Origin: G965222335 sp965222335
GTDB lineage: Bacteria; Pseudomonadota; Gammaproteobacteria; Pseudomonadales; Halieaceae
Reading direction: 5' to 3'
Length of the DNA: 64,000 nucleotides
Assembly: GCA_965222335.1 (NCBI GenBank)
Contig: OZ244944.1
Span: 2,790,001 to 2,854,000 of the forward strand
The notes beneath the pieces were generated by a model. It saw only the letters and a program-made list of their open reading frames with translations. It did not search any database and was not told the origin of the DNA. Shown here one piece after another: positions 34,771-43,690 of this stretch; within the stretch, counting starts at the first letter, position 1, and the number at the start of each line of letters is the position of its first letter. A program made the translations under genes and the position numbers.

Positions 34771-36051
34771 TCAATGCAGGTAGTCCAGCATGCGGTAGTA
34801 CACACCGACCACGGGCAGGAACCAGGGCTTGCCAAAATGACCGGGAACCGGTGGCCAGGCTTTGTCTGCCCACGGGTTGTCGACTTCCTGTCCCTGCATG
34901 GCGCCGGCCATGACCTGGCCCATCATGACCGCCATCTGTACGCCGTGACCGCTGTAGCCCATGGCGTAATGCAGGCCCTTGTGCTCGCCGGCCCGCGGGA
35001 AGCGGTCGGCGCTCATATCCACGGTGCCGCCCCAGCAGTAGTCGATCCGGGCGTCGGCGAGGGTGGGGAATGTGGCGGCCAGGGTGGATTGCAGCACGGT
35101 GCCGCTCTTGGCGTCCGAGCGGGGGTTGGACACCGCGAAGCGTGCGCGACCGCCAAACAACAAGCGGTCGTCCGGCGTGCGGCGGAAGTAGTTGCCAATA
35201 TTCAGCGTATTAACATAGGAGCGACGACCTGGCAGCAGCGCGTCGAGACGATCCGCACCCAGCGGCTCGGTAACCACGATGAAACTGCCCACGGGAACGA
35301 TGCGCCGGCGGAACCAGCCGAAGGGTCCGGGACCGCTACCGCCGTTGGCTAACAGCACCTGGCTCGCCTGAATCTCTCCGCCCGGTGTCGCAAGCCGCCA
35401 GGTTCCCGGCGGCTGCCGCTCGAGCTTGATTACCGGCGCCGATTCGTGGATTTTTGCGCCCGCCGCTGCCGCGCGCTCCGCCAGGCCGACGCCGAATTTG
35501 CCGACGTGAAGCTGTGCGCTCAAGGGCTGCAGAAGCCCGCCGTGGTAGGCGTCTGAATTGATCTCACCTTGTAGCTCCGATTTTTCCAGGAGCCTGGCAT
35601 CGGGGTCGACACCTGCGGCGTGCAGTGCCTCGCAGGTGCGCTGCAGCTTATCGTAATGGCCTGGCTTGGCGGCGATTTTCAGCTTGCCGCTGCGCTGGAA
35701 GTTGCAGTCTATGGATTCGGCGCCCACCAGGGACTCAACCGCATCTACCGCCTGGTTGTAGGCACGGTAGTATCGGGCTGCCTGCTCTACTCCCGCAGAT
35801 TCGCACAGGCCTGCGAAGTCCTGCAGGGTGCCGTTATTGCACTGCCCGCCGTTGCGCCCCGACGCCTCGCCAACCACCTGGTTGGCCTCCAGCAGGGTTA
35901 CCGAAGCCCCGGCGCGGGCAAGGGACAGGGCTGCGGACAGGCCGGTAAAGCCGCCGCCAATAATCGCCACGTCGCAGCGACCCTCGGGAGGGGCCTGACT
36001 TGCCGAGCTAAAGTCAGGGGCGGTGTCCAGCCAGTAGGAGAGCGGTTTCAT
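34771..36051 (-). CDS. FAD-dependent oxidoreductase (PuuB-like), second paralogue
   Basis: 426 residues. The FAD motif is CDVAIIGGGFTGLSAALSLARAG, with SGRNGGQCNNGTL after it and YAMGYSGHGVQMAVMMGQV in the C-terminal flavin-contact region. It ends KPWFLPVVGVYYRMLDYLH, the same type of tail as the protein at 22345-23655. It is just upstream of the ABC importer genes and 17 bases downstream of the HAD gene on the same strand, so it probably oxidises the imported amine or its derivative. Gamma-glutamylputrescine oxidase is the closest named relative I can suggest; the true substrate is open. Confidence 0.87.
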   Translation of the reverse strand: MKPLSYWLDTAPDFSSASQAPPEGRCDVAIIGGGFTGLSAALSLARAGASVTLLEANQVVGEASGRNGGQCNNGTLQDFAGLCESAGVEQAARYYRAYNQAVDAVESLVGAESIDCNFQRSGKLKIAAKPGHYDKLQRTCEALHAAGVDPDARLLEKSELQGEINSDAYHGGLLQPLSAQLHVGKFGVGLAERAAAAGAKIHESAPVIKLERQPPGTWRLATPGGEIQASQVLLANGGSGPGPFGWFRRRIVPVGSFIVVTEPLGADRLDALLPGRRSYVNTLNIGNYFRRTPDDRLLFGGRARFAVSNPRSDAKSGTVLQSTLAATFPTLADARIDYCWGGTVDMSADRFPRAGEHKGLHYAMGYSGHGVQMAVMMGQVMAGAMQGQEVDNPWADKAWPPVPGHFGKPWFLPVVGVYYRMLDYLH

Positions 36052-36068
36052 CGCTAGCCAGGTTTTCC

Positions 36069-36737
36069 TTACAGCCCGACGATGCCCGGCAGGCCGCCGA
36101 TATCCTTGATCACGTGGTAGTCATAGTAGTCGCTGGAGGGGCCGTGGCCGCGATCAACGAAGACCGTGTGCTTGATGCCCATGTCCGCCGCAGACATCAG
36201 GTCGTAGCGCAGGCTGGATGATACGTGCAACAGATCCTCCGGGTTGCAGTTCAGGCTGTCGACCATGTACTCGAAGGCCTGCAATCGCGGCTTGTAGGCC
36301 TGTGCCTGTTGCGCAGTGAACACATGTGCGAACGGCGCCTCCAGCAAGGCCACGTTATCGTGGATCTGGCTGTCGTCTGCATTGGACAGGACGACCAGCG
36401 GAAACTCCTTGGCGATCTTTTTCAGGGGCTCCGGCACGTCGGGGTGGGGACCCCACGTGGGTACCGCTTCATAGAATCGCTTGGCTTCTTCAATGTCGAA
36501 CTCGAGCTTCCACTTCTTGCAGGTGCGCCGAACCGCGTCGCGCAAAACCACTTCGTAGGGCTTCCACGCACCCAGCACCTCGTCCAGGCGATACGCGGCA
36601 AAGTCGGCGATAAACTGTGGCATCTGCTCAGGTTTGATGCGATCCGCGAAGATCTCCTGGGCCATGTCCTTCATACGGAACCGGGTAAGCGTGCCGTAGC
36701 AGTCGAAGGTAATGAACTTGGGCTTGAAGTGGCTCAT
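36069..36737 (-). CDS. Haloacid dehalogenase type II-like HAD hydrolase
   Basis: A 222-residue HAD-superfamily enzyme. Motif I, FITFDCYGTL, holds the nucleophilic Asp; VVLSNADDSQ is motif II; KPRLQAFEYMVDSL carries the motif III lysine; SSLRYDLMSAADMGI is motif IV. This layout matches (S)-2-haloacid dehalogenase-type proteins, but many of those in amino acid catabolic clusters have no proven dehalogenase role, so phosphatase or other activity is possible. ATG 36737 follows AGGAAA. It is the first gene of the minus-strand group and is divergent from the aminotransferase operon. Confidence 0.85.
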   Translation of the reverse strand: MSHFKPKFITFDCYGTLTRFRMKDMAQEIFADRIKPEQMPQFIADFAAYRLDEVLGAWKPYEVVLRDAVRRTCKKWKLEFDIEEAKRFYEAVPTWGPHPDVPEPLKKIAKEFPLVVLSNADDSQIHDNVALLEAPFAHVFTAQQAQAYKPRLQAFEYMVDSLNCNPEDLLHVSSSLRYDLMSAADMGIKHTVFVDRGHGPSSDYYDYHVIKDIGGLPGIVGL

Positions 36738-37104
36738 TGTTGTATTTCCTGTGGTCGCTGTGGTTGGGTCTTGATGATTTCATTACATCACGGTTACACC
36801 GGAACATGTTCGCCGATTCGCGGGCGCCGCGCCAAAAATTAAGCCGTTTTATCTGAGTGAATCAGCAGAGTTTGCCGCCTGCTGCCTGGTGGCAATGGAG
36901 CGGTGGAAGTGTGAGGGGATTGTCCCCGGCATAAAATGCCAAGAAGCCATAAAAAACAAAATATCCCGTTATTCAGGGCATCGCCAACGATATCCCTGCG
37001 CTCGCGGCTGTCGCTACTATGTTAGTCAATCTAGGGCCGCCTGCAGCAGGCTTCTGCCAGCCTGCAGGCGCGACTCTACCACTGACGACAAGCGGGTCGA
37101 GAAT
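36738..37104. other. Divergent control region between the two halves of the catabolic island
   Basis: 367 bases with no credible gene. It contains two adjacent perfect palindromes, GGGGA-TTG-TCCCC (36915-36927) and GGCAT-AAA-ATGCC (36928-36940), and a 9-bp inverted repeat CGCCTGCAG / CTGCAGGCG (37038-37070) 34 bases before the aminotransferase start. The Lrp regulator encoded at the island's right end is a candidate binder, but no Lrp consensus is evident. Confidence 0.55.
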
Positions 37105-38484
37105 ATGTCAGCAAATACCCTTAGCGCCTGGGACAGGCAGCACCTCATTCATCCAGTCACCAACTTTCGAGGCCATGAAAAGCAGGGTGTTAACATCCTG
37201 GAGTCGGGCAAAGGCGCCTGGTTGCGCGATATTCACGGCAAGGAGGTGCTGGACGCCTTTGCCGGGCTCTGGTGCGTGAACGTCGGTTACGGCCAGGAAA
37301 GCGTGGTCCAGGCGGCGAGTGAACAGATGCGCAAGCTGCCGTATGCCACGGGTTACTTCAGTTTTGGGTCCGAGCCCGCGATTGAGCTGGCCCGGCGGCT
37401 GGTGGAGTTGGCGCCAGATTCCCTGCAGCATGTCTATTTCAGTTTGGGCGGCTCTGACGCGATTGACGCCGCGATCCGCTACATCACCCATTACTACAAT
37501 TCCATAGGCCAGCCGGGACGGAAGGAGTTTATCGCCCTGGAGCGTGGCTATCATGGCTCCAGTAGCACCGGTTCCGGTCTTACGGGATTGCCGGTCTTCC
37601 ATGCCAACTTCGATGTGCCGCGGCCAAACCAGCACCATATTCCCTGCCCCTACGCCTACCGCAACCCGCTGGGAGCAGACCCTGACGCCCTGATCGCGGA
37701 ATCTGTGCAGCATCTGCGGAATAAGGTGGAAGAAATGGGTGTGGACAGGGTTGCCGCCTTTTTCTGCGAGCCGGTTGTAGGCTCCGGCGGCGTCATCATC
37801 CCGCCCAAAGGCTGGCTGAAAGCGATGCAGGATACCTGTCGCGAGCTGGGAATCCTGTTCGTGGTGGACGAGGTCATCACCGGTTTTGGGCGCACAGGCC
37901 CCCTCTTTGCCTGCGAGGCAGAAGACGTTGAGCCGGACATGATGACCCTGGCCAAGGGCCTGACCGCGGGTTATGCGCCTATGGGCGCGCTGCTGATGTC
38001 CGACAGGATTTACGCGGGCATCGCGGATGGCAACGCCGCGGACCAGCTGGTCGGGCACGGGCAGACATACTCCGCACACCCGGTCAGCGCCGCGGTTGCG
38101 CTGGAGGTTCTCAGGCTTTACCACGAAGGTGGACTTCTCGAGCACGGCCGGGCCATGGCGCCGGTGTTTGAGAAGTATATGCAGGCGATGCTGGAGCATC
38201 CCCTGGTGGGCGACGCGCGCCAGCGCGGCATGCTGGGTGCCCTGGAACTGGTTGCAGACAAAACCTCGAAAGCCCGCTTTGATCCGTCGCTCAAGCTGAA
38301 CGAGCGACTCAGTCGCATTGCCTGGGAGAACGGCATCGTGTTTCGCGCCTTCGGTGACAACATCCTCGGCTTCGCCCCTGCGCTGTGCTTTACCGAGGAG
38401 GAGTTCGACATCCTTTTCAAACGTCTCAGGGTCTCCCTGGATGCCCTGCTCGAGCAGCCTGAAGTCGTCAGGGCGGTAGCCTGA
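37105..38484 (+). CDS. Class III (omega) aminotransferase
   Basis: A 459-residue PLP aminotransferase resembling putrescine/beta-alanine:pyruvate aminotransferases such as SpuC. Markers are LDAFAGLWCVNVGYGQ near residue 50, ALERGYHGSSSTG, FVVDEVITGFGRTG and the PLP lysine in MTLAKGLTAGYAPMGA. ATG 37105 is chosen from the family N-terminus; weak CGAGAA precedes it, and a longer frame reaches 36889. The stop overlaps the following dehydrogenase (TGATG). In context it would remove an amino group from an omega-amino compound derived from the imported substrate, giving an aldehyde for the dehydrogenase two genes downstream. Confidence 0.9.
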   Translation: MSANTLSAWDRQHLIHPVTNFRGHEKQGVNILESGKGAWLRDIHGKEVLDAFAGLWCVNVGYGQESVVQAASEQMRKLPYATGYFSFGSEPAIELARRLVELAPDSLQHVYFSLGGSDAIDAAIRYITHYYNSIGQPGRKEFIALERGYHGSSSTGSGLTGLPVFHANFDVPRPNQHHIPCPYAYRNPLGADPDALIAESVQHLRNKVEEMGVDRVAAFFCEPVVGSGGVIIPPKGWLKAMQDTCRELGILFVVDEVITGFGRTGPLFACEAEDVEPDMMTLAKGLTAGYAPMGALLMSDRIYAGIADGNAADQLVGHGQTYSAHPVSAAVALEVLRLYHEGGLLEHGRAMAPVFEKYMQAMLEHPLVGDARQRGMLGALELVADKTSKARFDPSLKLNERLSRIAWENGIVFRAFGDNILGFAPALCFTEEEFDILFKRLRVSLDALLEQPEVVRAVA

Positions 38485-39593
38485 TGGAAACAGTGCGTAC
38501 CTTCACAATTGCGGTGATACCGGGGGATGGTATTGGCCTTGAGGTCATGCCGGAGGGCCTGAAAGTGCTGGATGCAGCGGCAGCGCGTTTCGGCCTGCAG
38601 CTCGACTATCGGCATATCGAATGGGCCAGTTGCGAGTACTACAGCAAGCACGGGCAGATGATGCCCGCCGACTGGAAGGAGCAGCTCGCGAATGTCGATG
38701 CGATTTACTTCGGTGCGGTGGGCTGGCCCGATTCTGTACCCGACCACGTCTCGCTCTGGGGCTCGATCCTGCGCTTTCGCCGCGACTACGACCAGTACAT
38801 CAACTTGCGGCCGGCAAGGAGCTTTCCGGGTGTGCGCAGCCCGCTGTCTGCCAGCGAAGCCAGCGATATCGATTTTATGATCGTGCGCGAGAATACCGAA
38901 GGGGAGTACTCCTCGATTGGCGGCATCATGTTCGAGGGCACTGACCGCGAAGTGGTGATGCAGCAGTCGGTCTTTACGCGGACCGGCACGGAGCGGGTCA
39001 TGCGCTTTGCCTTCGACCTGGCGGGTACGCGTGACCGGCGTCACGTGACCGTCGCTACCAAGAGCAACGGCATGGCGATCAGCATGCCCTGGTGGGATGA
39101 GCGCGCCGCCGATATTGCCAGCGAGTATCCGGACATCAAGTGGGACAAGCAGCACATCGACATTCTCTGCGCGCGCTTTGTCCTGCAGCCGCAGCGATTC
39201 GACGTAGTGGTGGCGACCAACCTGTTTGGCGATATTCTGTCCGATCTCGGGCCCGCGTGCACCGGAACGATTGGTATAGCCCCGTCCGCCAACCTGAACC
39301 CCGAGGGGAAGTTTCCCTCCCTGTTTGAGCCCGTGCACGGGTCTGCGCCAGATATCTATGGCCAGGGTATTGCCAACCCGATAGCGATGATCTGGTCTGG
39401 CGCCATGATGCTCGATTTTCTCGGCGGCGGAGAAGGCCCTGCGCACGACGCCCACACCGCGATCATGGCCGCTATTGAACAGGTACTGGCCGAGGGGCCG
39501 CGCACACCGGATCTGGGCGGCGAAGCGACCACCGCCGAGATCGGTGAAATGATTGCAGCACTTGTGAGTCAAGGAGATACCGATGACGGCTGA
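38484..39593 (+). CDS. Tartrate / D-malate dehydrogenase family (decarboxylating)
   Basis: A 369-residue member of the isocitrate/isopropylmalate dehydrogenase superfamily, closest in type to tartrate dehydrogenase and D-malate dehydrogenase. Visible are AVIPGDGIGLEVMPEG, AVGWPDSVPDHVSLWG, the substrate loop LRPARSFPGVRSPLS, the catalytic IVRENTEGEYSSIGG and NLFGDILSDLGPA with metal-binding Asp residues. It oxidatively decarboxylates a 2-hydroxy dicarboxylate. It overlaps the aminotransferase by one base and the next ALDH by 11, so the three are one operon. The presence of a hydroxy-dicarboxylate enzyme fits with the D-hydroxyaspartate dehydratase-like gene at 21134. Confidence 0.9.
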   Translation: METVRTFTIAVIPGDGIGLEVMPEGLKVLDAAAARFGLQLDYRHIEWASCEYYSKHGQMMPADWKEQLANVDAIYFGAVGWPDSVPDHVSLWGSILRFRRDYDQYINLRPARSFPGVRSPLSASEASDIDFMIVRENTEGEYSSIGGIMFEGTDREVVMQQSVFTRTGTERVMRFAFDLAGTRDRRHVTVATKSNGMAISMPWWDERAADIASEYPDIKWDKQHIDILCARFVLQPQRFDVVVATNLFGDILSDLGPACTGTIGIAPSANLNPEGKFPSLFEPVHGSAPDIYGQGIANPIAMIWSGAMMLDFLGGGEGPAHDAHTAIMAAIEQVLAEGPRTPDLGGEATTAEIGEMIAALVSQGDTDDG

Positions 39594-41076
39594 TATCACG
39601 CACGAGCTTCTCAAGCCGGAGCTTATGCACACGAGAAACTATATTGGCGGACACTGGTGCGACGCGGTCGGTGGCGGCCAGTACGAGGTCAGGGATCCTG
39701 CTACCGGCAAGGTGGTTACCCGGGTGCCCGATAGTGACGCAAGAGACGCCCATGCCGCGACGGATGCCGCGCACCGCGCGTTCACCGACTGGCGTGAGGT
39801 GCCCGCCAAGGAGCGGGCCAGACTGCTCAAGCGCTGGCACGCCAGTATTCTGGAATCCGGAGAAGACCTCGCTTTGCTGATGTCGCGGGAGCAGGGAAAG
39901 CCCCTCGCGGAAGCGCGTGGCGAGGTGGCCTACGGTGCCTCCTATGTCGAATGGTTCGCTGAGCAGGCAGTCCGCGGACATGGCCAGGTGCTGAGTCCCA
40001 GTGTCCCCGGGCGCCAGCAGCTGGTTGTCCGCGAGCCCGTGGGCGTGGTTGCCGCGGTGACGCCATGGAATTTCCCGCTGGCCATGATCGCGCGCAAGAT
40101 CGCGCCGGCGCTGGCCGCCGGTTGCACCGTTGTGGCCAAGCCCGCTGAAGATACCCCGCTGACGGCTCTGGCACTGGTGGCGCTGGCGGAAGCAGCGGGT
40201 GTGCCCCCGGGGGTGATCAACATTGTCACGGCTTCCAGGGAGAACACGCCCGACGCTGTCGGCGCGTGGCTCGGCGACTCACGCGTGCGGAAAATCACCT
40301 TCACCGGTTCCACACCGGTGGGCAAACACCTCGCCAGGGCTTCGGCGGATACGCTGAAGCGGCTCTCGCTTGAACTGGGCGGCAACGCCCCGTTTATTGT
40401 GTTCGAGGATGCTGACATCGGGGCGGCAGTGGATGGCCTGATGCGCGGCAAATTCCGCAACAGTGGCCAGACCTGTGTCAGCCCGAACCGCGTCTATGTC
40501 CACGACAGCGTCTACGCTGACTTTGCCAGTCAGTTGAAGACCGCAGTGGAAGCCCTCAAGGTCGGTCCGGCAACCCGTGACGACTCGCAGATCGGGCCGA
40601 TGATCAACGAGCGTGCGGTAGAAAAAATTGACCGGCATGTGCGCGATGCAATTGAGCAGGGCGCCACACTGATTACCGGTGGCCGCCGCCTGCGTGACGA
40701 GGTAGCCTACGGGCCCTACTACTACGCACCGACCATACTCGGCGATGCGCACGCGGAGATGACTCTGAACTGCGAGGAGACCTTTGGACCCGTGGTTCCC
40801 CTGTTCCGGTTTTCCGACGAGAGGGACGTGATTACCTGCGCCAATGACACGGCGTTTGGGCTGGCGGCGTACTTCTATACCCGTGATCCCGCCCGAATCT
40901 GGCGTGTCAGCAGCAAGCTCGAGGCCGGAGTGGTAGGCATTAACGAGGGCGTTGTGGCCAGTGAAATGGCGCCCTTCGGTGGGATCAAGGAATCGGGTTA
41001 CGGTCGCGAGGGCTCGGAACACGGGCTGGAGGACTACACCCAGATGAAGTACCTGTGCCAGGGTGGACTCGCCTGA
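39583..41076 (+). CDS. Succinate-semialdehyde dehydrogenase family ALDH (GabD-like)
   Basis: A 497-residue aldehyde dehydrogenase of the GabD subfamily. Motifs are VTPWNFPLAMIARKIAPALAAG (core TPWNFPLAMIARK), FTGSTPVGKHLA, catalytic Glu in LELGGNAPFIVF, catalytic Cys in NSGQTCVSPNRVYV, EETFGPVVPLFRF and GGIKESGYGREGS. Start ATG 39583 overlaps the previous stop by 11 bases. It likely oxidises the semialdehyde formed by the aminotransferase; succinate semialdehyde or malonate semialdehyde are both possible on family grounds. Confidence 0.92.
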   Translation: MTADITHELLKPELMHTRNYIGGHWCDAVGGGQYEVRDPATGKVVTRVPDSDARDAHAATDAAHRAFTDWREVPAKERARLLKRWHASILESGEDLALLMSREQGKPLAEARGEVAYGASYVEWFAEQAVRGHGQVLSPSVPGRQQLVVREPVGVVAAVTPWNFPLAMIARKIAPALAAGCTVVAKPAEDTPLTALALVALAEAAGVPPGVINIVTASRENTPDAVGAWLGDSRVRKITFTGSTPVGKHLARASADTLKRLSLELGGNAPFIVFEDADIGAAVDGLMRGKFRNSGQTCVSPNRVYVHDSVYADFASQLKTAVEALKVGPATRDDSQIGPMINERAVEKIDRHVRDAIEQGATLITGGRRLRDEVAYGPYYYAPTILGDAHAEMTLNCEETFGPVVPLFRFSDERDVITCANDTAFGLAAYFYTRDPARIWRVSSKLEAGVVGINEGVVASEMAPFGGIKESGYGREGSEHGLEDYTQMKYLCQGGLA

Positions 41077-41098
41077 GAAGCTGCGGTTGTAAGGCGGG

Positions 41099-42025
41099 TC
41101 AATAACCGGTGCTGAGGTCCACCTCCCCCAGCATCGGCTCTCCGCGAAGGTGGCGCCGGATGTTGTCCAGCAGAACCTCACAACCGCTGTCAGCCTGGGT
41201 GGTGGCGGCAATGTGCGGGGTGAGAATAACCCCCGGGTGACCCCAGAGCGGATGTTCCGGGGGCGGCGGCTCCTCGTTGAGCACGTCAATCACTGCCGCG
41301 GATAACTGCCCGCTGTCCAGGGCCGCCAACAGGTCCGCCTCTACCAAATGGCCACCCCTGCCAATGTTCACCAGGCTTGCGCCGCGAGGCAGCCGGCCAA
41401 AGGTGCTGGCGTTGAGAATGCCCTGGGTCTGCTCGGTCAGGGGCAGAACGCACAGCAGGATATCGGCAGTTTGCAGAAAGGCGTCAAATTCCTCGGTGCC
41501 GGCATAGCTACGAATTTCCGGCAGGTCCCGGGGTGTACGCCCCCAGCCGCGCACGGAAAATCCCAGAGATGTCAGCTGCTGCGCAATAGCCTGGCCGAGA
41601 TTGCCCATACCCATGATGCCAACATTGCGGCGCTGTGCGGGCACCCAGGGGATTCCCTGCCAGACACGCTCTGCCTGGGCCGCAAGGTATGCAGGCAGAT
41701 CGCGGTGTAGCGCAAGTACCGCCATGGTCGCGTATTCCACCATGCCCTGGGTGATACCGGGATCCAGCATGCGCACCAGGCGCACACCGGGCGGGAAGGA
41801 TTCCAGGTCAAACTGGTCAACGCCTGCACCCACGGAAAAAACAACGCTGAGATTCGGGAGTCGCGTAAAGATGTCATCCGGCGGCTGCCAGGCGACGAGG
41901 TACTCTATTTCCTCGGGGTCGCCGGTCTCCGGCCAGAGCCTGAAAGGCAAGTCCGGGAGCTCCGTGGCGAAGCGATCCTGCCACTGCAAGCCGCGTGCCG
42001 GGTCCGATTTGTACAGAATCGCTAT
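41099..42025 (-). CDS. D-2-hydroxyacid dehydrogenase, glyoxylate/hydroxypyruvate reductase A-like; unusual start codon
   Basis: A GhrA-type NAD(P)-dependent reductase of glyoxylate or hydroxypyruvate. The Rossmann motif is VGIMGMGNLGQAIAQQL, with VFSVGAGVDQF, VNIGRGGHLVEADLLAAL, DVLNEEPPPPEHPLWGHP and the catalytic His in ILTPHIAA; it ends EVDLSTGY like relatives. Standard start codons give only TTG 41989, which would remove the conserved N-terminal strand AILYKSDPARG. The frame is open upstream, and AAGGGG (42037-42032) sits six bases before an ATA codon at 42025, with an ATT at 42031. I therefore place the start at ATA 42025 (308 residues) with caution. The Lrp gene is 16 bases upstream. 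Confidence 0.85.
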   Translation of the reverse strand: MAILYKSDPARGLQWQDRFATELPDLPFRLWPETGDPEEIEYLVAWQPPDDIFTRLPNLSVVFSVGAGVDQFDLESFPPGVRLVRMLDPGITQGMVEYATMAVLALHRDLPAYLAAQAERVWQGIPWVPAQRRNVGIMGMGNLGQAIAQQLTSLGFSVRGWGRTPRDLPEIRSYAGTEEFDAFLQTADILLCVLPLTEQTQGILNASTFGRLPRGASLVNIGRGGHLVEADLLAALDSGQLSAAVIDVLNEEPPPPEHPLWGHPGVILTPHIAATTQADSGCEVLLDNIRRHLRGEPMLGEVDLSTGY

Positions 42026-42041
42026 GGTAATCCCCTTGCGC

Positions 42042-42533
42042 TCACCGGTCCGCTTTGAACAGAGTGGTCAGTGGGTAGTGCAGTTTGACCACGGGCGACT
42101 TGAGAACCACGTAACTGAAGTACTTGGTAATGCCGAAGTCCTGTTCGATGATTTCTTCCATCAGCTCCTGGTAATGGACTACTCCCCGGGTGACAAATTT
42201 GAGCAAGTAATCGTAGCCGCCGCTGATCAGGTGGCATTCGACAATCTCTTCCACGGTGCGTATGCGCTTTTCAAATTTCTCGAAGTCCTCCCTGTGGTGA
42301 TCGTCCAGCGTGACTTCGGTGAATACGATCGAGGTTTCACCGAGCTTCTCCAGGGCGATATGTGCGTTGTAGCTGACAATGTAGCCGTTCTTCTCCAGCC
42401 GCTTGACGCGCGCCAGGCAGGGGCTGGGCGACAGGGCGACGGCTTCCGAGAGATCTGTGTTGGTAATCCGTCCGTTGCGCTGTAATTCGGCCAGTATTTT
42501 CAAGTCTATTCGGTCCAGTTTGAACTCTGGCAT
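42042..42533 (-). CDS. Lrp/AsnC-family transcriptional regulator
   Basis: 163 residues: an N-terminal winged helix-turn-helix (LDRIDLKILAELQRNGRITNTDLSEAVALSPSPCLARVKRLEKNG region, residues 6-50; core DLKILAELQRNGRI) and a C-terminal RAM ligand-binding domain with VECHLISGGYDYLLKFVTRG. It is close to BkdR/Lrp-type activators that respond to amino acids. ATG 42533 lies after a G-rich GGGGGGAG ribosome binding site. At the end of the island and upstream of the GhrA-like gene, it is the only regulator in the region and probably controls it. Confidence 0.93.
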   Translation of the reverse strand: MPEFKLDRIDLKILAELQRNGRITNTDLSEAVALSPSPCLARVKRLEKNGYIVSYNAHIALEKLGETSIVFTEVTLDDHHREDFEKFEKRIRTVEEIVECHLISGGYDYLLKFVTRGVVHYQELMEEIIEQDFGITKYFSYVVLKSPVVKLHYPLTTLFKADR

Positions 42534-42639
42534 CACTCCCCCCTTCGGCGTTTGCCTTACCCCGAGACCGGAAGCGGAAGTGCAATCCGGACGCCGGGAA
42601 CTCTGGATCGAATCTAGCATAAGCACTCATTAAAAGCAG

Positions 42640-43680
42640 TCACCGCCGTTGGCGCCTGGTGCCCGCCAGCCACAGGTACAGGCCGATTCCAGTGAGTACA
42701 ATGAGAGCGAAGGCAACCCCGGTAGCTATTAACCGGCCGGCTGTGCCAAGCAGGGTGCCGGTATGGATGGGCAGCAGTGCTGGCCATAGCGCCTGGCGTT
42801 CATCTGCGGGGAGAATCGTTACCTTGCCCGACTTGCCACCGGCCGTAGTCACCCGATGTATGGTCCATGGGTCCCGCTCCGGATCCCACAGCTGTACCGC
42901 GATGGCGCGCTCGGGCGAGATGCGGATGTCCCGCACCTGCTGCGCCGGGAAGGCCCGTTTCGCGGCGGCCACCGCCTGGTCGAGGCCGTTGAACTGCGTT
43001 GGCGAGTAGGCCGCGGGCGCGACGCGGGGAGCGCCGGCCGCGTCCACGAGCATTTCGGCCGCCAGCAGGAAACCTGTCAATGCAATAACAAGCACCAGTG
43101 GCAGGGTGGCAATACCCAAAGTGCGATGGAGCTGACGTGTCAGGCGCCGCATCGGTATTCCTGGATCGATTCGCAGGGCGCTCAACCATTGCCTGTTGCG
43201 AGGCCACCAGATCAACAGGCCGGTGATAATCATGGTGGTGAGCGCCAGACCCAGAATCATGGTCAGCAAATAGCCCGAGGTGCCCGGTAATGCCTGGAAG
43301 TGGAGCTTTAACGCTGCCTCGGTGGGAAAACGCCATATGCTGCCTTGCCGAAGAATCCGGCTGTCCGCGGGATTGACGGAAACAAATTGCGTTCCCTGGC
43401 GTGTTTCCAGTTGCAGCAGATAGACGCCGTCGACGTCCTGGGGGTAGTAGATTCTTATAGCGGAGCTATCCGGCAGCTGAGGGCTTGCCCGCTGCAATAC
43501 GTGCTGGCCAGGTGTGCCTTCAGATACACCGTCCGCCGTCATTCCGGCAGGGTCGATAAAGCCCGCGAGCTCCCAGCGCCAGGAAATCATCATGCCTGTG
43601 GCTGCCTGTAGCAGCAGCAGGAATGCGATGACGATGCCGATGCGGCGGTGCCACTTGATGAGGCTGCGTTTGCTGGGCAA
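42640..43680 (-). CDS. PepSY-domain inner-membrane protein (siderophore reductase type)
   Basis: A 346-residue PepSY-associated TM protein with four main membrane segments: one near residues 14-34, two in the middle (LLTMILGLALTTMIITGLLIWWP and LGIATLPLVLVIALTGFLLA regions) and one at the C-terminus. Family histidines are present in KWHRRIGIVIA, LHFQALPG and RQLHRTLG. Such proteins are often encoded beside TonB siderophore receptors and in some cases reduce ferric siderophores in the periplasm. The only in-frame start consistent with the upstream stop is TTG 43680. A strong terminator separates it from the receptor gene upstream. Confidence 0.85.
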   Translation of the reverse strand: MPSKRSLIKWHRRIGIVIAFLLLLQAATGMMISWRWELAGFIDPAGMTADGVSEGTPGQHVLQRASPQLPDSSAIRIYYPQDVDGVYLLQLETRQGTQFVSVNPADSRILRQGSIWRFPTEAALKLHFQALPGTSGYLLTMILGLALTTMIITGLLIWWPRNRQWLSALRIDPGIPMRRLTRQLHRTLGIATLPLVLVIALTGFLLAAEMLVDAAGAPRVAPAAYSPTQFNGLDQAVAAAKRAFPAQQVRDIRISPERAIAVQLWDPERDPWTIHRVTTAGGKSGKVTILPADERQALWPALLPIHTGTLLGTAGRLIATGVAFALIVLTGIGLYLWLAGTRRQRR

Positions 43681-43690
43681 TGTTCACACC

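Noticed and set aside
36069..36737. Assigning true 2-haloacid dehalogenase activity to the HAD protein
   Set aside because: The sequence type fits, but the context is amino acid or amine catabolism and the haloacid-specific pocket cannot be judged here.
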